Positions 16,900-25,098 are shown, numbered from the stretch's first letter. The stretch: DNA of 42,819 nt from JAYRGC01 sp041908065 (GCA_041908065.1 JAYRGC010000029.1:1-42819); one strand, 5' to 3'. The notes: generated by a model not told the origin, from the letters alone. Program-made: numbers and translations.

Positions 16900-17481
16900 T
16901 TATCCCAACACCAGCCAGAATCCGAACACGATGGCCGCCAAAACCCCCAACGACACCCACGTCAGGTATTTCTCGACGAACACCTTAATGGGCGGGCCGT
17001 AGCGTTTGGCCAAAAACGCCACCAGAAAGAACCTCGCGGCGCGAGTAGTGGCGGCGGCCAAAACGAAGGAAACGAGGTTAAGCTCGGCCACGCCGCTGGC
17101 GATCGTCACCAGCTTGAAGGGAATGGGGGTCAATCCCTTGGCCAGAATTATCGCCACCCCCCACTCGTTGAAATCGTCGTGGAACCTCTGGAAAGCGTCC
17201 TGCAAATGGTAGACGTCGATTATCCATTGGCCGAAGGTGGCGAAAAACGCCGCCCCTATCGCATAGCCCAGCAATCCCCCCAAAACCGATCCCACAGTGC
17301 AAACCAAGGCGTAAAACCACGCCCTATCGGGACGTGCCAAAGCCATCGGCAAAAGAATGACGTCGGGAGGGATAGGAAAAAACGAGCTTTCCGCAAAAGA
17401 GATCATAAACAGAACCGGAACGGCGTAAGGCCCCTCGGCTTGCCTGAGTGTCCAGTCGTAAATCGGGCGCACTATCGACAT
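16900..17481 (-). CDS. YqaA-like DedA/SNARE-associated family membrane protein
   Basis: 193 residues with about five hydrophobic segments. It carries the DedA-superfamily features FAESSFFPIPPDVILLPMAL near the N-terminus and the re-entrant glycine-rich loop VGSVLGGLLGYAIG, plus the family stretch KGLTPIPFKLVTIASG. DedA-type proteins are implicated in lipid flipping (for example undecaprenyl phosphate or phospholipid) and membrane-potential maintenance; the substrate here is unknown. First gene of the yqaA-ydcF-mltB run, with 35 bases between it and the lipoprotein gene upstream. Confidence 0.88.
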   Translation of the reverse strand: MSIVRPIYDWTLRQAEGPYAVPVLFMISFAESSFFPIPPDVILLPMALARPDRAWFYALVCTVGSVLGGLLGYAIGAAFFATFGQWIIDVYHLQDAFQRFHDDFNEWGVAIILAKGLTPIPFKLVTIASGVAELNLVSFVLAAATTRAARFFLVAFLAKRYGPPIKVFVEKYLTWVSLGVLAAIVFGFWLVLG

Positions 17482-17516
17482 GTTTTTTCTTTCTTTGCTT
17501 TGCGCATGATAGCCGT

Positions 17517-18845
17517 TTATCGCCTATATCCGCCGCGGGCGAAAGAGGCGGGAGACGGATCCACCACCTGCGGCAAGGACGGGGTTATCTCGTTGACGGC
17601 CAGACCGCGCTCGACCGTTCCGTCGGGATTCAGGCGGAATATGCCGTCGATGCCGGCGAAACCATCGGGATTTTCCAGCCCCCCCCGCCCAAAGCCTCCG
17701 CCGCGTCGGGCTAGGGCTATAGCCAACGCGGTCGCGTCGTAGGCCAGCGTGGCCAACCGAGGCGGCTTCTGCCCATACGATTTCTGATAGGAGGAAATGA
17801 ACTTGTCGCGAGAATCCGGCTCTGCCGCCGCGTACCAACCTCCCACCAAAGCGGGAGCGGTTCCGCCGATATTCGGTTCGTCCCATAATCCGGTTCCCAA
17901 AAGACGGGGGCTGCTCGCCGCGCCCGCCTCCCGCGCCGCCGCCGCGAATTTGCGAACGGCCTCCTGCGCTTCGCCGCCGCCAAACGGCAATAGCAGCGCG
18001 TCGATCCGGTGCGCGGCAGCTCCCAACTTTCCCGCTTCGGCCAAAGACGTTTCGGCTACCACCGTCGCGCCGTGCCGCCTTGCCGAATAATCGAGGGCTT
18101 TGCGGACGATTTCTCCATAAGACCCATCGGGCATGACGGCGGCTAGGCGCGACAGGCCGCGGGAACGCGCGAAGGCGACGACGCGCTCGACCTGCGGGAA
18201 CGGGGCGAACCCCATGACATAAGCCCCGTCTCCGGCCAAGGAAACGTCGGTGGAAAGGGCGAGGACGCTGACGCCGGACGCAGCGGCCAACGGCTTGACC
18301 GCCGCCACGTCCGCCGCGAAGACCGGACCTATGATGAGCCTCGCTCCTCCGGATAAAGCGTCGCGCGCCGCCGAAGCCGCGCTTGCGGGCGAGTTTCCGG
18401 TATCGCGTGGCATAAGCTCGAACTCGCCGTCGGCCAAATCGAACACCGCCATCTGCGCCGCGTTCAACATGGCTTGCCCCAAGGCGGCGTTCTTCCCCGA
18501 CAAAGGCAGCAAAACCGCGACCTTGGGGGGAACGTTTTCCGCTTTCGGCGAAGGGTATTGGGGAACGGCGTACGGCATCGGCGGAGCGTAACGCTCGGGC
18601 GCGGCTGCCCTTGGCGCGTAAACGGGGAGGCGTTGCGCTCCGGCATAGACTTGGCGGGAATAGGCCGCCGCGTTGGGATCCCTTGACGCGGCGGAAGCGG
18701 CGGCGGATGTTGCGGTCTGCGCGCCGCGCTGGGACGTTTGCGGACTGCACCCGCCCATGCCCAAAAGCGACGCCGCAACCAACGCCGACAAAACCAACGA
18801 TGCGACCAACGACCGGTGGTGAAATGCGCGAAAAACGAAAGACAT
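17517..18845 (-). CDS. Penicillin-binding protein activator lipoprotein (LpoA-like, type 1 periplasmic fold)
   Basis: 442 residues. A signal sequence ends in a lipobox-like LGMGGC with Cys33, giving a lipid-anchored envelope protein. A low-complexity Ala/Pro linker runs to about residue 105. A periplasmic-binding-protein type 1 domain follows: VAVLLPLSGKNAALGQAMLN, then ARLIIGPVFAADVAAVKPLA and LATLAYDATALAIALAR. This matches the alphaproteobacterial LpoA-like family, which lies divergent from rsmI here as in many relatives. E. coli LpoA activates PBP1a at the outer membrane; that role is inferred by family. A C8 run lies inside the gene (about 17679-17686), a possible slippage or sequencing-error site. 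Confidence 0.85.
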   Translation of the reverse strand: MSFVFRAFHHRSLVASLVLSALVAASLLGMGGCSPQTSQRGAQTATSAAASAASRDPNAAAYSRQVYAGAQRLPVYAPRAAAPERYAPPMPYAVPQYPSPKAENVPPKVAVLLPLSGKNAALGQAMLNAAQMAVFDLADGEFELMPRDTGNSPASAASAARDALSGGARLIIGPVFAADVAAVKPLAAASGVSVLALSTDVSLAGDGAYVMGFAPFPQVERVVAFARSRGLSRLAAVMPDGSYGEIVRKALDYSARRHGATVVAETSLAEAGKLGAAAHRIDALLLPFGGGEAQEAVRKFAAAAREAGAASSPRLLGTGLWDEPNIGGTAPALVGGWYAAAEPDSRDKFISSYQKSYGQKPPRLATLAYDATALAIALARRGGGFGRGGLENPDGFAGIDGIFRLNPDGTVERGLAVNEITPSLPQVVDPSPASFARGGYRR

Positions 18846-18862
18846 CTTGCGATTACCCCTCT

Positions 18863-19744
18863 ATGGCCTCAGGCGTTGCGCCTATGGAGGAAAAGCTGCC
18901 CTCCGGACTCTACGTGGTTTCCACGCCCATAGGCAACCTCGGAGACGTGACGCTGCGCGCCTTGGCTACCTTGAAGGCGGCGGACGTGGTGGCCTGCGAG
19001 GACACGCGGGTGACGGCCAAGCTGTTGACGGCCTACGGCATCAAAAAACCTCTGCTGTCCTACCACGACCACAACGCCGAAAACAGGCAGCCGGAAATGC
19101 TGCGCCGCATATCCGAAGGCCAAGCGGTGGCTTTGGTCAGCGACGCCGGAACTCCGCTGGTGTCGGATCCCGGATATAAAATAGTCGTCGCGTGCCGAGA
19201 AGCCGGTCTGGCGGTGATAGCCGTCCCGGGAGCGAACGCAATGCTGACGGCGATGGCTTGCTGCGGCCTGCCATCGGATCGCTTTTGCTTCGGAGGATTC
19301 CTGCCGCCCAAAACCTCCGCCCGCCGCATCGAGCTGGACGCTTGGAAAAAACTGGACGCCACGCTGGTATTCCACGAAACCCCTCCGCGGCTTGCGGCCT
19401 CGCTTTCCGACATGGCCGCCGTTTTAGGCGGCCAACGCCAAGCCGCCGTAGCGCGGGAGCTTACCAAGCTCTTCGAGGAAGTAAGGCGCGGAACCTTGGC
19501 GGAGCTGTCCGCGCATTACGCCAGCTCCCCCCTGCCCAAAGGCGAGATCGTCGTGGTGATAGGCCGTCCCGAAGCGGCGGCGGAAAGCTGCGGCGAAGAC
19601 GAAAGAGCCTCCGCCCTCAAACTGCTGTCCGAACGCCTGCCGCGCCTTAGCGTCCGCGACGCGGTGGCCGAGGTGGCGAAGATAACGGGGATGAAGCGCA
19701 AAGAGGTCTACGCTCTGGCGTTGTCGGAAACAGCGAAGGATTAA
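18863..19744 (+). CDS. rsmI: 16S rRNA (cytidine-1402 2'-O) methyltransferase
   Basis: 293 residues. Methylates the ribose of C1402 in the decoding centre of 16S rRNA. It has the family hallmarks YVVSTPIGNLGDVTLRAL, CEDTRVTAKLL, VALVSDAGTPLVSDPG, IAVPGANAMLTAM and FGGFLPPK, with the C-terminal GMKRKEVYALAL. Start chosen at the ATG 17 bases from the divergent lipoprotein start. An ATG at 18884 is possible; another at 18824 has a better ribosome site but would overlap the divergent gene. The stop codon lies inside the terminal repeat of an inserted MITE-like element (19741-20043). Confidence 0.94.
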   Translation: MASGVAPMEEKLPSGLYVVSTPIGNLGDVTLRALATLKAADVVACEDTRVTAKLLTAYGIKKPLLSYHDHNAENRQPEMLRRISEGQAVALVSDAGTPLVSDPGYKIVVACREAGLAVIAVPGANAMLTAMACCGLPSDRFCFGGFLPPKTSARRIELDAWKKLDATLVFHETPPRLAASLSDMAAVLGGQRQAAVARELTKLFEEVRRGTLAELSAHYASSPLPKGEIVVVIGRPEAAAESCGEDERASALKLLSERLPRLSVRDAVAEVAKITGMKRKEVYALALSETAKD

Positions 19745-20043
19745 CAGTCTGCTGAAAAACTTCAGTTTTTGTTCCACAAACGCAAAAAGCGTCGCCCTTG
19801 CGACGCGAAGCAATCCAGAATCATGGAGCAACGGCTCTAGATTGCTTCGCCGCCCGACAGCGTTCAACGCTGTCCAAACCAAAGGTGTGGCGGCTCGCAT
19901 GACGGCCTTTGGCCGTAACAGGGTAGATGACGTCGCTTGTTGTTGCGGTTGGCTGCAAAATTACCCACCCGTTTTGCGTAAGGGCTTTTTTGCGAACATG
20001 CACATAAAACCGATGCTTGCAGAGTTTTTCAGCAGACTGTTAA
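19741..20043. mobile_element. MITE-like element with 21-bp perfect terminal inverted repeats
   Basis: The ends are TTAACAGTCTGCTGAAAAAC then T (19741-19761) and its exact inverse (20023-20043). The 303-bp interior encodes nothing but carries the GAAGCAATCCAG repeat (about 19807-19880) and a copy of the other repeat-end motif (ACCCACCCGTTTTGCGTAAG, 19963-19982). AAGGATTAA occurs on both sides (19736-19744 and 20043-20051), a likely target duplication that partly overlaps the termini. Because that duplicate includes the rsmI stop codon, insertion left RsmI unchanged. No transposase here, so movement would need one elsewhere. Confidence 0.75.
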
Positions 20044-20066
20044 AGGATTAAACCAGAAACAATCGC

Positions 20067-20840
20067 TCACATCATAAACTGTTCCCGCACTATCCGTTCG
20101 CCCAAATGCTGGCTGGGGTCGAAAAGTATTTGCAGCTGCGCCGACTTGTCGCGCCATATCTTGGCCGTTGCCACGTTGCGCGCCTCGCTGCTGCCGGCCT
20201 CGATGCGAACGGGGCGTTTTTCCGGCTCCATGACGCGGATTTCCACCGTCGAATCCTGCGGCAAGACGGCGTAAGACCAGCGGCGCGGGCGAAATCCGCA
20301 AATGGCGGTCATCACCAAGGTATTGGCGTCGAGCGGCATGATGGGGCCGCCCGCCGAGTGGTTATAGGCGGTGCTGCCCGCCGGAGTGGCGAGCAAAAGC
20401 CCGTCGCCGCTGTAATCGGCCAACCGCTCCACGCCGTCCACGAACACCTTCAGCTTCACCGATTGGTGGGAATCCCGCAAAGCCGTCACTTCGTTGATGG
20501 CGATCGCTTCGAAATCCGCGCCACCCACCGTGCGGGCTATCGCCTTCAAGGGATTCAAGGCCACTTTCTGCGCCCGCCCCAATCGCTCCGGCAAATCCTC
20601 CACAGCATATTCGTTGCAAAGAAACCCCACCGATCCGGTCTTTCGCATGGCGAAGATGGGAATGCGCCGTCCATCCTCCCGCCGCGCCATGGCGTGCAAG
20701 GCCTTTAAAACCATGCCGTCGCCGCCCACCGTGACAAGGAAATCGGCGTCTTCGGAAGCGCACGCCCCGTAACGCTTTTCCAAGGCCACCTGCGCTTCCT
20801 TGGCGTTTTGCGTCGGCGAAGCCGCGAAGGATATTTTCAT
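20067..20840 (-). CDS. nadK: NAD kinase
   Basis: 257 residues, the short form usual in alphaproteobacteria. Phosphorylates NAD to NADP using ATP or polyphosphate. It has the diacylglycerol-kinase-like GGDGMVL motif (39-45), the INEVTALRD segment and the nucleotide-binding TPAGSTAYNHSAGGPIM. ATG chosen with GGGG about nine bases upstream; a longer frame adds seven residues without support. Divergent from nrdR, with a 10-bp dyad in the shared control region. Confidence 0.94.
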   Translation of the reverse strand: MKISFAASPTQNAKEAQVALEKRYGACASEDADFLVTVGGDGMVLKALHAMARREDGRRIPIFAMRKTGSVGFLCNEYAVEDLPERLGRAQKVALNPLKAIARTVGGADFEAIAINEVTALRDSHQSVKLKVFVDGVERLADYSGDGLLLATPAGSTAYNHSAGGPIMPLDANTLVMTAICGFRPRRWSYAVLPQDSTVEIRVMEPEKRPVRIEAGSSEARNVATAKIWRDKSAQLQILFDPSQHLGERIVREQFMM

Positions 20841-20885
20841 GGCCGCTACCCCTTTACATCCCAATAACCGGTTAATCCCTTATAG

Positions 20886-20915
20886 TTGTTTAACAGTTAC
20901 ATATATGTTAAACAA
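20886..20915. promoter_or_regulatory. Perfect dyad, candidate operator between nadK and nrdR
   Basis: TTGTTTAACA (20886-20895) is repeated as its exact inverse TGTTAAACAA (20906-20915), spacer 10. Half-site centres are 20 bases apart, about two helical turns, as for a homodimeric regulator. It lies 46 bases before nrdR on one side and 32-62 bases from the nadK ribosome site on the other, in locally AT-rich DNA. It does not look like the known NrdR box (ACACnATATnTnGT-like), so the binder is unknown. Confidence 0.5.
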
Positions 20916-20947
20916 ACCATCTGACTATTACCAATAGAGTCAAAAAT

Positions 20948-21403
20948 ATGCGTTGCCCGTTTTGCGGCTATGAAGACACCCAAGTAAAGGACAGCCGTCC
21001 CAGCGAAGACGGCGCGGCCATTCGTCGCCGCCGCTCCTGCCCCAAATGCGACGGACGCTTCACCACCTTCGAGCGCGTCCAGCTGCGCGAGCTGACGGTT
21101 TTAAAGCGCGACGGCTCCCGCAAGCCCTTCGACCGCGACAAGCTGTCCTATTCGATGCACATAGCCCTTCGCAAACGTCCGATAGACGACGAGACGATTG
21201 AAAGAGCCGTGAACAATCTGGTGCGCCGGATGGAAACGGCCAGCGAAGGCGAAATATCCACCGACAAGATCGGAGAAATGGTTATGGAGGAACTCAACCG
21301 CCTCGACCATGTGGCGTACGTCCGCTACGCCTCGGTGTACCGCGATTTCAGATCGCCGGAGGATTTCAACGAATTCGTGGCTTCCATCAAGCCGGAAAAC
21401 TGA
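20948..21403 (+). CDS. nrdR: Transcriptional repressor NrdR
   Basis: 151 residues. Zinc-ribbon plus ATP-cone repressor of ribonucleotide reductase genes that senses ATP/dATP. Zinc ligands Cys3, Cys6, Cys31 and Cys34; ATP-cone at about 49-139 (VLKRDGSRKPFDRDKLSYSM). First gene of the riboflavin/nusB run as in many alphaproteobacteria, four bases before ribE. ribD, which usually follows nrdR in this block, is absent here. Confidence 0.97.
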   Translation: MRCPFCGYEDTQVKDSRPSEDGAAIRRRRSCPKCDGRFTTFERVQLRELTVLKRDGSRKPFDRDKLSYSMHIALRKRPIDDETIERAVNNLVRRMETASEGEISTDKIGEMVMEELNRLDHVAYVRYASVYRDFRSPEDFNEFVASIKPEN

Positions 21404-21407
21404 ACGC

Positions 21408-22004
21408 ATGTTCACCGGAATAATCCGCGACATCGGCGAGGTGCTGTCCATAGGCGGAGAAGAAAACGGCCTCAGGCGCGCGCGGATAAAAACCGCCATG
21501 CCGCTTTCGGCGGCTTCGCTGGGCGCGTCCGTGGCCTGCTCCGGCGTATGCCTGACGGTAACGGAAACCTCCGAAGCGTGCTTTTCCGCCGACATATCCG
21601 CCGAAACCCTGCGTTGCACCACGGCCAAAGGCTGGGGCGTCGGCACGCGCCTGAACCTCGAGCCGGCATTGCGGATGGGCGACGAGCTGGGCGGCCACAT
21701 AGTGTCCGGCCACGTCGACGCCATAGCCGTCGTAACCGCCGTGGCCGAGGAGGCCGGCAGCCTGCGCCTGAGCGTCGAGGCGAAAGACGAGCTGCTGGGC
21801 TTCCTCGCCCCCAAAGGCTCGGTGGTTTTGGACGGGGTGTCGCTGACGGTGAACGAGGTGAGCGGCAACCGCTTCACGGTGAACATCGTCCCCCATACCC
21901 GAACGGCCACCACGCTGGGAAGATTGCAAAGCGGAGATATGGTAAACATGGAAGCGGACGTCATAGCGCGTTACGTCGCGGCGGCGTTGCGCGATAGGTC
22001 ATAA
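21408..22004 (+). CDS. ribE: Riboflavin synthase alpha chain
   Basis: 198 residues. Dismutates two 6,7-dimethyl-8-ribityllumazine molecules to riboflavin. Canonical start MFTGIIRDIGEV, two lumazine-binding repeats (about 1-97 and 98-195), and the active-site-type segments ACSGVCLTV and SVVLDGVSLTVN. The second repeat begins GGHIVSGHVDA. Start is the ATG of MFTGII, four bases after nrdR. It precedes ribBA by 12 bases. Confidence 0.96.
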   Translation: MFTGIIRDIGEVLSIGGEENGLRRARIKTAMPLSAASLGASVACSGVCLTVTETSEACFSADISAETLRCTTAKGWGVGTRLNLEPALRMGDELGGHIVSGHVDAIAVVTAVAEEAGSLRLSVEAKDELLGFLAPKGSVVLDGVSLTVNEVSGNRFTVNIVPHTRTATTLGRLQSGDMVNMEADVIARYVAAALRDRS

Positions 22005-22016
22005 GGGAGAAAAACT

Positions 22017-23159
22017 GTGAAGCCCAACGCTCTACGGCAAAGCGCGGTGACGGCGCGGATTTCCCCCATAGAAGAAATCATCGATGACGCCCGCAACGGC
22101 AAGATGTTCGTTCTCGCCGACGATGAAGGCCGCGAGAACGAAGGCGATCTGGTCATTCCCGCCCAATTCGCCACGCCGGAAGCCGTGAATTTCATGGCGC
22201 GGCACGGACGGGGACTGATCTGCCTCGCCATGGAACAGGCGATGGTGGACAAACTGGGGCTGCCGCCCATGTCCTCCCATAACTCCAGCCTCCACCAAAC
22301 CGCCTTCACCGTTTCCATCGAAGCCCGCGAAGGGGTCACCACCGGCATCTCCGCCGCCGACCGTTCCCGCACCATTCAGGCCGCCATCGCGGCCACGGCC
22401 TGCCGCCACGACATCGTGACGCCCGGACATGTTTTCCCCCTTTCCGCCCGCGACGGCGGAGTCCTGGTGCGGGCCGGACACACCGAAGCGGCGGTGGACA
22501 TAGCCCGTCTGGCGGGTCTGGCCCCGGCTGGCGTGATCTGCGAGATAATGAACGACGACGGCTCCATGGCGCGGTTGCCGGATCTGGCGCGGTTTTCGGA
22601 AACGCACGGCCTGAAACTGGGAACAGTAGCCGATCTGATAGAGTACCGCCGCCGCACCGAAAATCTGGTGGAAAGGAAAATCTCCGCCGCCATAAACTCG
22701 ATCCACGGCGGCGAGTTCGCGCTGCACGTCTACGTCAACCGCATCGCCTATGCCGAACACGCGGCCTTGGTCAAAGGCGACGTTTCGGGCCCCGCCCCCT
22801 GTCTCGTGCGAATGCACGCGCTGAACGCGCTGGAAGACGTGCTGGGCTGCCGCGCCCTCGGCCACGGCGGCGAATTGGAAGCCTCCATGCGGATGATAGC
22901 CGAAGCCGGACGCGGAGCCATAGTCCTGCTGCGCGAAGCCCGCCCCGACAGCCTTTCGGCGCAGGCGGCCTCAAGAACCCGCCCCCTCTCCTCCGAACTG
23001 CCGCTCGGCAACGATCTGCGCGATTACGGCGTGGGAGCGCAAGTATTGCTGGATCTCGGCATCCGCAACATGATTTTGCTGTCTAATTCGGTCAGAAACA
23101 TCGTGGGACTGGAAGGATACGGCCTGCGTGTGGTAGAGCAGAGGCCGATAAGAGGATAA
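22017..23159 (+). CDS. ribB: DHBP synthase with degenerate GTP cyclohydrolase II domain (RibBA type)
   Basis: 380 residues, GTG start with AGGGAG upstream. Residues about 16-215 are a full 3,4-dihydroxy-2-butanone 4-phosphate synthase: DDEGRENEGDLVIPA, SSHNSSLHQTAFTVSI and HTEAAVDIARLAGL are intact. The C-terminal half aligns with GTP cyclohydrolase II, but the zinc motif C-x10-C-x-C is replaced by Asn, Leu and His (RMHALNALEDVLGCRALGHG), and the catalytic YLRQEGRGIG stretch reads LLREARPDSLS. It should supply DHBP only. Similar RibBX-type proteins with an inactive RibA half are known in alphaproteobacteria. A functional GTP cyclohydrolase II must be elsewhere. Confidence 0.92.
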   Translation: MKPNALRQSAVTARISPIEEIIDDARNGKMFVLADDEGRENEGDLVIPAQFATPEAVNFMARHGRGLICLAMEQAMVDKLGLPPMSSHNSSLHQTAFTVSIEAREGVTTGISAADRSRTIQAAIAATACRHDIVTPGHVFPLSARDGGVLVRAGHTEAAVDIARLAGLAPAGVICEIMNDDGSMARLPDLARFSETHGLKLGTVADLIEYRRRTENLVERKISAAINSIHGGEFALHVYVNRIAYAEHAALVKGDVSGPAPCLVRMHALNALEDVLGCRALGHGGELEASMRMIAEAGRGAIVLLREARPDSLSAQAASRTRPLSSELPLGNDLRDYGVGAQVLLDLGIRNMILLSNSVRNIVGLEGYGLRVVEQRPIRG

Positions 23160-23174
23160 AACGGCGGAGCGAGA

Positions 23175-23864
23175 ATGCTGGTCTTCGATCTGGACGGAAC
23201 CATCAGCGATCCTTTGGAAGGCATGGCAAAATCCATAAACCACGCCCTCGAACACTTTGGCTATCCTAAAAGAACATTCGCGGAATTGGCGAAATATGTA
23301 GGTCCGCCGCTGTCCAAATCGTTCGTGGAAATGACCGGCGTCGACGATCCGTCCCCGCTGATCGCCAAATACCGCGAACGCTATAGCGAAACGGGATATG
23401 CCGAAAACGTCATGTACGCGGGGATGAAAGAGGTTCTTATTCGCCTACGCAACGCTGGCGCGCCGATGGCCATGTGCACGGCCAAACCTGAGGTATTTAC
23501 ACGAAAGATACTAGCGATGTTCGGCATCGCCGATTTCTTTCCGATATTGTCATGTCATCCCGTGGGATTGTTAGGCATTCCAAAGGGCGAACAACTGCGG
23601 CAAATGATGGTTGACGGAGCTATTGACGACAAGGCAGTGATGATAGGCGATCGCGACGTAGATATAATCGCCGCCAAACAAAACGGGTTAGCTTCTTGCG
23701 GGGTTTTATGGGGCTACGGTGCGCGGCAGGAATTGGAAACGCATTCGCCGACATATCTGGCGAGGGCTCCGGAAGATATATTAACCATACCGTTGGCGAA
23801 CGCCTTCCTCGGCAATCGCGGCTATGGAACATCCGCCCCCCGATGTGCTAAACCCGAGGCGTGA
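23175..23864 (+). CDS. HAD-superfamily phosphatase inside the riboflavin operon
   Basis: 229 residues, HAD subfamily IA, Gph/5'-nucleotidase-like. Motif I is DLDGT (5-9); an alpha-helical cap follows at about 15-85; motif II is CTAKPE near residue 100, a Lys lies near 139, and motif IV is MIGDRDVDIIAAKQNG. All catalytic residues are present. It sits 15 bases after ribBA and before ribH, preceded by GGAGCGAG. One riboflavin step, dephosphorylation of the ribitylaminouracil phosphate, is known to be done by HAD phosphatases. The position makes this a candidate for it, though phosphoglycolate phosphatase is a plain alternative. Its second half uses more TTA, ATA and other AT-rich codons than the neighbours, suggesting separate acquisition. 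Confidence 0.85.
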   Translation: MLVFDLDGTISDPLEGMAKSINHALEHFGYPKRTFAELAKYVGPPLSKSFVEMTGVDDPSPLIAKYRERYSETGYAENVMYAGMKEVLIRLRNAGAPMAMCTAKPEVFTRKILAMFGIADFFPILSCHPVGLLGIPKGEQLRQMMVDGAIDDKAVMIGDRDVDIIAAKQNGLASCGVLWGYGARQELETHSPTYLARAPEDILTIPLANAFLGNRGYGTSAPRCAKPEA

Positions 23865-23895
23865 CAGATTAATGATAGCTACGGGGTAATCCAAA

Positions 23896-24411
23896 ATGGA
23901 AACTAAACGCCAACCTGCGGTGTTCCGCTTCGACGAAAAGCCGCACATCATGGTCATCGAAGCCCGCCATTACGACGATCTGGCGGATATGCTTTTGGAC
24001 GGGGCGAAAAGCGTGCTGAACCGCGCGGGAGCCACCTGCGACGTCCACGCCGTCCCGGGTTCGCTGGAGATACCCGCCGCCATCGTCTACGCCATGCGCT
24101 CGCTGAACTACGACGCGGCGCGACGGCGTTACGACGGATACGTCGCCTTGGGGTGCGTCATTCGCGGCTCGACCATCCACCACGAAGTCATCGCCTACGA
24201 AAGCGCGCGCAGCCTTCAGGATCTGGCCAACAGCCACGCTCTGGCCATCGGCAACGGCATCTTGACCTGCGACACCCGCGAACAAGCCTTGGCCCGCGCC
24301 GACAAGGCGCAGCTGGATCGCGGCGGCGCGGCGGCGGAAGCCTGCCTGCGGATGATAGAGCTGAAGCAAAAGTTCCACCTCTCTCCCAAGCGTCGCTGGG
24401 TGGCGCGGTAA
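23896..24411 (+). CDS. ribH: 6,7-dimethyl-8-ribityllumazine synthase
   Basis: 171 residues. Condenses DHBP with the ribitylaminouracil to give the riboflavin precursor. Core motifs are VHAVPGSLEIPAAI, YVALGCVIRGSTIHHEVIAYE and GNGILTCDTREQALARA. The N-terminus (METKRQPAVFRFDEKPHIMVIEARHYDDL) keeps the usual first strand and helix. Its TAA is followed at once by the nusB ATG, so the two are one operon. Confidence 0.96.
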   Translation: METKRQPAVFRFDEKPHIMVIEARHYDDLADMLLDGAKSVLNRAGATCDVHAVPGSLEIPAAIVYAMRSLNYDAARRRYDGYVALGCVIRGSTIHHEVIAYESARSLQDLANSHALAIGNGILTCDTREQALARADKAQLDRGGAAAEACLRMIELKQKFHLSPKRRWVAR

Positions 24412-24894
24412 ATGCAAAAATCGCCCGCGCCGAAAACTGCGGCCAATTCCAATTCGCCTCGCCGCGCCGCCCGTCTGGCCGCCGTGCAAGCCCTGTATCA
24501 GGACAGCTACGGCCAGCAGCCGACGGCGGAAATACTGCGCGAAGGCATGGCCGTGGAATCCTCCCGCGAAGCCATGAAAACGGCGGGATTGGCCGAACCG
24601 GATCGCGAGCTGTGCGACGGCATCGTGCGCGGCGTGACGGAAAACTTAGCTATGGTCGACGAAATGATCGGCGGCGCGTTGGCCGCCAAAGTGTCGGCGG
24701 GGCGGATGGAAATACTTCTCCGCTCCATCCTCCGCGCCGGAGCTTATGAGCTGCACAACAGCCCCTCGGCCTCCACCAGCAGCATAATCAGCGATTATGT
24801 GGATGTCGCCCACGCCTTTTTCGATGGCCGCGAACCCGGGCTGGTCAACGGCGTGCTGGACAGTCTGGCGAAAAAGCTGCGGGAGAAGCCTTGA
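24412..24894 (+). CDS. nusB: Transcription antitermination factor NusB
   Basis: 160 residues, all-helical. Binds boxA RNA with NusE/S10 and promotes antitermination of rRNA operons. It shows the basic boxA-binding start SPRRAARLAAVQALYQDSYG and the conserved LRSILRAGAYEL and FFDGREPGLVNGVLDSLAKKL stretches. It is the last gene of the nrdR-ribE-ribBA-HAD-ribH-nusB run; thiL, which often comes next in relatives, is not here. Confidence 0.95.
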   Translation: MQKSPAPKTAANSNSPRRAARLAAVQALYQDSYGQQPTAEILREGMAVESSREAMKTAGLAEPDRELCDGIVRGVTENLAMVDEMIGGALAAKVSAGRMEILLRSILRAGAYELHNSPSASTSSIISDYVDVAHAFFDGREPGLVNGVLDSLAKKLREKP

Positions 24895-25004
24895 AGCCCG
24901 TCGGGTTATAGGCTACAAACACGGCGCGGCGGGGCTGCCCACCTGTGACACATGGGGGCGACATGATCGAGATTTTGGCCGGACAACGCGATCCCCGCAA
25001 CAGC

Positions 25005-25080
25005 GTCCCCTTCGTCTAGTGGCCTAGGACATCGCCCTCTCACGGCGGTAACACGGGTTCAAATCCCGTAGGGGACGCCA
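25005..25080 (+). tRNA. tRNA-Glu (anticodon CUC)
   Basis: A 76-base tRNA with encoded CCA. The acceptor arms GTCCCCT and AGGGGAC pair. The anticodon stem TCGCC/GGCGG holds loop CTCTCAC, giving anticodon CTC and reading GAG. T arm CGGGTTCAAATCCCG. Discriminator G precedes CCA. A rho-independent terminator follows at 25099. Confidence 0.96.
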
Positions 25081-25098
25081 TATATTTCAATAAGTTAG

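Noticed and set aside
24895..25004. Short ORF before tRNA-Glu (start near 24964).
   Set aside because: Only about 18 codons and it runs into the tRNA; no support.
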